From Nitrososphaeria archaeon (GTDB taxonomy: Archaea > Thermoproteota > Nitrososphaeria > Conexivisphaerales > UBA164), in contig JARVJW010000025.1 in assembly GCA_029775955.1 (NCBI GenBank), forward strand, positions 1 through 8,853: DNA of 8,853 nt, given 5' to 3'. The stretch's first letter is position 1. Each line of letters starts with the position of its first letter. Below, piece after piece: positions 5,732 through 8,853 of this stretch. The position numbers were made by a program, and so were the translations under genes. Below the pieces are notes generated by a model, which was not told where the DNA came from, ran no database searches, and saw only the letters and a program-made list of their open reading frames with translations.

Positions 5732-6529
5732 ATGGAGAAGGTTGTAGTCAAGCGGGATGGCAGGATTGAAAGTTATGACCGGCAGAAGATTCGTTCAAGC
5801 CTGTTGAAATGCACGAATCCAAGAATTGCAGAAAGGGTGATATGTGACCTTGAAGGTTCCATAGTAGGCAAGGTAAATTCTTATGAAATACATGAAAATG
5901 TCAAGAAGAGCCTATGGAAGCGGGACCCTGTCGGAGCTGTAAAGTATCAGCTAAGGGAAAGCATGATGAAGCTAGGGCCAGCTGGTTACAATTTTGAGGA
6001 TTTCTACGCAAGGATAATCAAGGAGAGTGGGTACGAGCCGCTTGTAAGGCAGAGGCTTTCAGGAAGGTGTGTAATACATGAGCTTGATGTCGTGTACAGT
6101 GATGCAAGGGGAAAAAGGTTCGCTGAAATGAAATACCATAACCAATTTGGCATTTACACGGGCCTTAAGGAAGCTTTATACACCTACATGAGGCTTCTGG
6201 ACCTAAATGAGGCCAATAATGGATTTGCGGGAGCAGAACTTGTAAGCAACACAAAAGTGTCTGACGATGCAATTGACTTTGCAAAATGCAGAAAAATGGG
6301 CATAATTGCCTGGAAGTACCCGCCTGGAAATGGACTGGAGGTAGTTATTGAGAGGATGAAACTTTACCCTGTAACATCATTTGAAGGGCTCATTGGAGAA
6401 TGGCAAGTCAAGAAGCTAATGTCAGAGGGGGTGATAACTGTAAAGGATGTAGTGCAGGCTCACCACGAGGGGAAGCTGGAAATTGATCTTTCGGAGGTTT
6501 ACCAGATAGCGGTCGACCTGCTTAAATGA
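5732..6529 (+). CDS. ATP-cone domain fused to a PD-(D/E)XK (Mrr-like) nuclease domain
   Basis: The 265-residue protein starts with an ATP-cone (about 2-90: VVKRDGRIESYDRQKIRSSL, ending near the LGPAGYNFED turn at 81-90), the nucleotide-sensing module also found in ribonucleotide reductase and NrdR. A restriction-endonuclease-fold region follows, with Asp119 in HELDVV and the E-x-K pair Glu132/Lys134 in AEMKYH, the PD-(D/E)XK catalytic pattern. The C-terminal region (about 165-240) contains SNTKVSDDAIDFAKC and LYPVTSFEGL, conserved in this known but uncharacterised prokaryotic architecture. The nuclease residues are intact. A role as a nucleotide-regulated DNA nuclease is inferred, not demonstrated for this protein. 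The start is ATG 5732 with TATA spacing of about 27. It is followed after 48 bases by radA on the same strand, which suggests a DNA repair context. Confidence 0.85.
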   Translation: MEKVVVKRDGRIESYDRQKIRSSLLKCTNPRIAERVICDLEGSIVGKVNSYEIHENVKKSLWKRDPVGAVKYQLRESMMKLGPAGYNFEDFYARIIKESGYEPLVRQRLSGRCVIHELDVVYSDARGKRFAEMKYHNQFGIYTGLKEALYTYMRLLDLNEANNGFAGAELVSNTKVSDDAIDFAKCRKMGIIAWKYPPGNGLEVVIERMKLYPVTSFEGLIGEWQVKKLMSEGVITVKDVVQAHHEGKLEIDLSEVYQIAVDLLK

Positions 6530-6544
6530 AAGGAAGCGCAAAAA

Positions 6545-6554
6545 GGTTTATTAT
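6545..6554 (+). promoter_or_regulatory. TATA-like element for radA
   Basis: GGTTTATTAT, preceded by an A/G-rich stretch resembling a TFB recognition element, is centred about 28 bases before ATG 6578. radA can therefore be transcribed on its own as a leaderless message even if reading from the upstream nuclease gene also occurs. Confidence 0.55.
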
Positions 6555-6577
6555 AATGGCATTGGTTCTCATTACTT

Positions 6578-7555
6578 ATGCCTGATGACCTAAGTATCGA
6601 TAATATAGCTGGTATTGGCCCTGTGACAAAGCAAAAACTCCATGACGGTGGTATACTTAACATCATGGACCTGGCGACCCGTAACATATCTGATATAGCT
6701 GACCTTATAGGGGGCGATTCAGAAAAGGCATCAGATTTTATAACAAAGGCCAGAAGCTACTTGATGGAAAAGGGGGTGCTATCAAAGGACTTTATGAGCG
6801 CCACGGAACTCTATAAGATCAGAAAGAGCATAGAGAGAATTTCCACAGGTGCGCGCAACCTAGATGGGCTGTTTGAGGGAGGAATTGAGACCGGCGCCAT
6901 AACTGAGTTTTATGGCGAATTTGGCTCCGGTAAAACCCAGATATGTCACACCATGTCAGTAGTAGTGCAGATGCCCAAGGACAAGGGAGGGCTTGATGGC
7001 AGCACAATCTACATTGATACCGAGAACACGTTCAGGCCTGAAAGGATAGCTCAAATAGCTGAAAACAGGGGCCTTGACCCGCTGAAAGTTATGGAGCGTA
7101 TAATCGTTGCTAGAGCTTATAATAGTTCTCACCAGGAACTCCTGCTGAAAGCGATTGGCAAGTACATTGAAAATGAAGGGGTAAGGCTAGTGATAGTTGA
7201 TTCTGTAACCTCTCATTATAGGTCAGATTTTCCTGGGAGAGGCACCCTTGCGGAAAGGCAACAGAGGCTAAACGGGTTCATGCACCAGCTGCTCAGAACT
7301 GCTGAAATGTACAACATTGCGGTTGTAGTTACAAACCAAGTTCAATCATCTCCAGATTCTTTCTTTGGTGACCCAACTAAGCCAGTGGGAGGGCACGTTG
7401 TTGCCCACATGAGCACTTATAGGGTTTACCTGAGGAAGTCCGGGAAGGCAAGGGTTGCCAGAATGGTTGACAGCCCATATATGGCTGAACGGGAAGTCGT
7501 ATTTATTGTAAGCGAAAAGGGTATAGAGGACGCACCGGAAGATAAGAAAAAGTGA
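6578..7555 (+). CDS. radA: DNA repair and recombination protein RadA
   Basis: The 325-residue protein is the archaeal Rad51/RecA-type recombinase, which forms a filament on single-stranded DNA and catalyses strand exchange. The N-terminal helix-hairpin-helix domain (about 6-60, with IAGIGPVTKQKL) is followed by the FMSA polymerisation motif (72-75) and the ATPase core. Walker A is GEFGSGKT (113-120), the catalytic glutamate is Glu149 in TENTFRPER, Walker B is LVIVD (204-208), and the DNA-binding loops L1 (about 217-230, GRGTLAERQQ) and L2 (about 256-276) are complete, as is the C-terminal SEKGIED. Length and motifs are normal for RadA, and no intein is present. The single-domain RadB paralogue lacks the HhH domain and is ruled out. 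Its position after the ATP-cone nuclease gene fits a repair neighbourhood. Confidence 0.97.
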   Translation: MPDDLSIDNIAGIGPVTKQKLHDGGILNIMDLATRNISDIADLIGGDSEKASDFITKARSYLMEKGVLSKDFMSATELYKIRKSIERISTGARNLDGLFEGGIETGAITEFYGEFGSGKTQICHTMSVVVQMPKDKGGLDGSTIYIDTENTFRPERIAQIAENRGLDPLKVMERIIVARAYNSSHQELLLKAIGKYIENEGVRLVIVDSVTSHYRSDFPGRGTLAERQQRLNGFMHQLLRTAEMYNIAVVVTNQVQSSPDSFFGDPTKPVGGHVVAHMSTYRVYLRKSGKARVARMVDSPYMAEREVVFIVSEKGIEDAPEDKKK

Positions 7556-7564
7556 ATGAGCAAC

Positions 7565-7584
7565 GGTTAAAAGCTAGCTTTTTT
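7565..7584 (+). promoter_or_regulatory. Overlapping radA terminator candidate and tyrS promoter
   Basis: Between the radA stop and tyrS, GGTTAAAAG (7565-7573) is centred about 27 bases before ATG 7596 and serves as the tyrS TATA element. It overlaps the perfect palindrome AAAAGCTAGCTTTT (7569-7582), extended to a six-T run ending at 7584. The palindrome plus T-run could terminate radA transcripts or be bound by a regulator of tyrS. Confidence 0.45.
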
Positions 7585-7595
7585 GATTCAGAATA

Positions 7596-8639
7596 ATGAC
7601 AACTGATGAAAGGCTAGCCTTGATCCTGAAAGAGCCCACAGAGGAGGCAGTTACGGTCGAGGAGCTTCGAATGCTTCTGGACTCAGGGTCAAGGATAAAA
7701 CACTATATTGGCATAGAAATATCAGGGCCATTACACCTTGGAAGCCTGATTGTTACAGGCATAAAGCTCAGGGACCTGCTTAAGGCCGGCATAGACGTAA
7801 CTGTGTTCCTTGCTGATTGGCACACATATATAAATGAAAAGCTAGGCAAAAATTGGGAACTGATACAGGAATTGTCGAGCATGTATAAAATGGCTTTTAC
7901 GGAGTTCATAGGGAGCCAGGTAAGGTTCATCAGGGGCAGTGAACTGTACCAATCAAAGCGGGAATATTGGGATAACCTGCTCAGGCTATCAACTCACGTA
8001 TCAGTTCAGAGGATAAACAGGACGCTGACAATAGCTGGAAGAAGTGAAAAGGAAGAACTATCATTAGCTCAGTTATTTTACCCCGTGTTACAGGTTAATG
8101 ACATACATGCCCTGGAAGTTGACATAGCGCATGGAGGGATGGATCAGCGAAAGGCGCACATGCTTGCCAGGGACATATTTCCTAAAATGGGCTGGAAGCC
8201 GCCAGTGGCTTTACACCATCACCTGCTGCCCGGCCTGATAAAGCCAGTAGTTGTTGGTGAGGAAGAGTTTTCAAAGATGAGCAAGTCAAAACCATCTTCA
8301 GCTATATTTATTCACGATGACTATGCTACAATAAGGGAAAAGCTGTCAAAGGCATGGTGCCCTGCAGGCATGGACACGGGAAATCCTGTTATGGAGATAT
8401 TAAAATATGTAGTGTTTCCCACATTTGAAAAAATAAAAATCGAAAGGGATCTAAAGTACGGTGGAGATGTAGAGTTCTCTAAATATGAAGAACTCAGAAG
8501 TGCATTCATTTCTGGTTCACTGCATCCAGTTGACATGAAATTGGCAACGGCTAATTACATTGACCAGCTAGTAAGGCCTGTAAGGGACATGCTCATGAAT
8601 AATGATGTTTACAAAATGTTTGAGCAAGAAAGCCACTGA
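7596..8639 (+). CDS. tyrS: Tyrosyl-tRNA synthetase, archaeal type
   Basis: The 347-residue class I synthetase charges tRNA-Tyr with tyrosine in the cytosol. The HIGH-type signature is HLGS (47-50) and the second ATP motif is KMSKS (227-231). Residues that read tyrosine in the Methanocaldococcus enzyme are conserved: Tyr37 in HYIGIEISG, and Tyr162, Gln166 and Asp169 in YPVLQVND; together with GGMDQRK they separate it from the related tryptophanyl enzyme. The compact size, lacking the bacterial S4-like C-terminal domain, is typical of archaeal and eukaryotic TyrRS, and the end (LHPVDMKLATANYIDQLVRP) matches the family's C-terminal helices. The start ATG 7596 has a TATA element at leaderless spacing. 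A T-run at 8706 may end its transcript. Confidence 0.95.
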   Translation: MTTDERLALILKEPTEEAVTVEELRMLLDSGSRIKHYIGIEISGPLHLGSLIVTGIKLRDLLKAGIDVTVFLADWHTYINEKLGKNWELIQELSSMYKMAFTEFIGSQVRFIRGSELYQSKREYWDNLLRLSTHVSVQRINRTLTIAGRSEKEELSLAQLFYPVLQVNDIHALEVDIAHGGMDQRKAHMLARDIFPKMGWKPPVALHHHLLPGLIKPVVVGEEEFSKMSKSKPSSAIFIHDDYATIREKLSKAWCPAGMDTGNPVMEILKYVVFPTFEKIKIERDLKYGGDVEFSKYEELRSAFISGSLHPVDMKLATANYIDQLVRPVRDMLMNNDVYKMFEQESH

Positions 8640-8853
8640 GCTTGCGATGTGGATGAATTGTTGCTGTGTTGAACAAATATTTAAGTGACCTGTAACTCCA
8701 GGAGCTTTTTTCCTTCCTGCTAGGAATCCACAGGACCACAGTTGCGCTCCTTTTTCTCAGGTAAGAGACAACCTTTCCCCGATCCTCCTCTCTTATCATT
8801 GAACACGCCCTTGGAATAACGTATGTTCCTGATCTTGTCAAGCCTTCCTTGAT
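8640..8853 (-). other. Right-edge region; possible 3' end of a minus-strand gene, unresolved
   Basis: No gene can be called with confidence in these 214 bases. Two minus-strand frames are open at the right edge. One runs without interruption from 8853 to a stop at 8593, which would overlap the end of tyrS by 47 bases; it reads in part VVSYLRKRSATVVLWIPS, with strand-like alternation. The other stops at TAG 8722-8720 and would leave a normal intergenic gap after tyrS. Neither matches a family I recognise. Only one could be real, and the upstream part lies outside the window. On plus, an AT-rich AAATATTTAAG (8672-8682) resembles a TATA element, but no start codon or RNA gene follows at the expected distance. 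Confidence 0.25.
8706..8711 (+). terminator. T-run terminator candidate after tyrS
   Basis: Six consecutive T residues occur 67 bases after the tyrS stop, preceded by a purine-rich AGGAGC and followed by a short hairpin-capable TTCCT-GCT-AGGAA. Archaeal termination relies mainly on T-runs, so this is a reasonable but weak candidate. Confidence 0.35.

Noticed and set aside
8672..8760. Possible small RNA gene after a TATA-like element downstream of tyrS
   Set aside because: Beyond a short hairpin and a T-run, no tRNA, C/D box or other RNA signature could be found.
8593..8841. Minus-strand frame of 82 codons as a complete gene
   Set aside because: It would overlap the tyrS end by 47 bases, its upstream frame remains open to the edge so the start is unknown, and no family is recognised. 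It is kept only as an unresolved right-edge note.
1..8853. CRISPR arrays, tRNA or rRNA genes, inteins
   Set aside because: No regularly spaced repeats, cloverleaf features or rRNA sequence were seen, and RadA and the synthetase are uninterrupted.

Overview
The window is a stretch of archaeal chromosome. The evidence is RadA recombinase, an archaeal-type tyrosyl-tRNA synthetase, subunit I of the A/V-type ATPase, a JAMM/MPN metalloprotease, an AN1 zinc finger, and promoters with a TATA element about 25-30 nt before a start codon that has essentially no leader. TTG starts are common. No rRNA or tRNA was seen, so I do not assign a lineage more precise than Archaea.

Left edge (1-90): the tail of an IS200/IS605-type element. 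It shows the last codons of a TnpB-like ORF, a GC-rich hairpin with a GNRA loop, and an end reading TAGTTCAC. This end abuts the 3' end of a small minus-strand gene for an AN1 zinc finger with a C-terminal membrane anchor (70-342) and appears to supply that gene's stop codon.

Surface module (about 400-2483, plus strand): an AT-rich promoter region with an inverted repeat precedes two paralogous four-helix membrane proteins. A secreted, single-anchor ectodomain protein with seven N-glycosylation sequons follows. The last gene overlaps the one before it by four bases (TTGA). I cannot assign a function, and this is the least explained part of the window.

Energy and sugar block (2497-5661): the membrane stator subunit I of the A/V-type ATPase runs on plus, and converges, with an 8-base overlap, on a minus-strand pair: a PfkB/ribokinase-type kinase followed by a JAMM-domain protein whose start overlaps the kinase's end by 10 bases.

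Information-processing block (5732-8639, plus strand): an ATP-cone protein fused to a PD-(D/E)XK nuclease-like domain, then radA, then tyrS. Each has its own TATA-like element. The nuclease next to RadA suggests, but does not prove, a DNA repair or nucleotide-sensing link. The last 214 bases hold a T-run terminator candidate and possibly the end of a minus-strand gene entering from the right, with no firm gene call.
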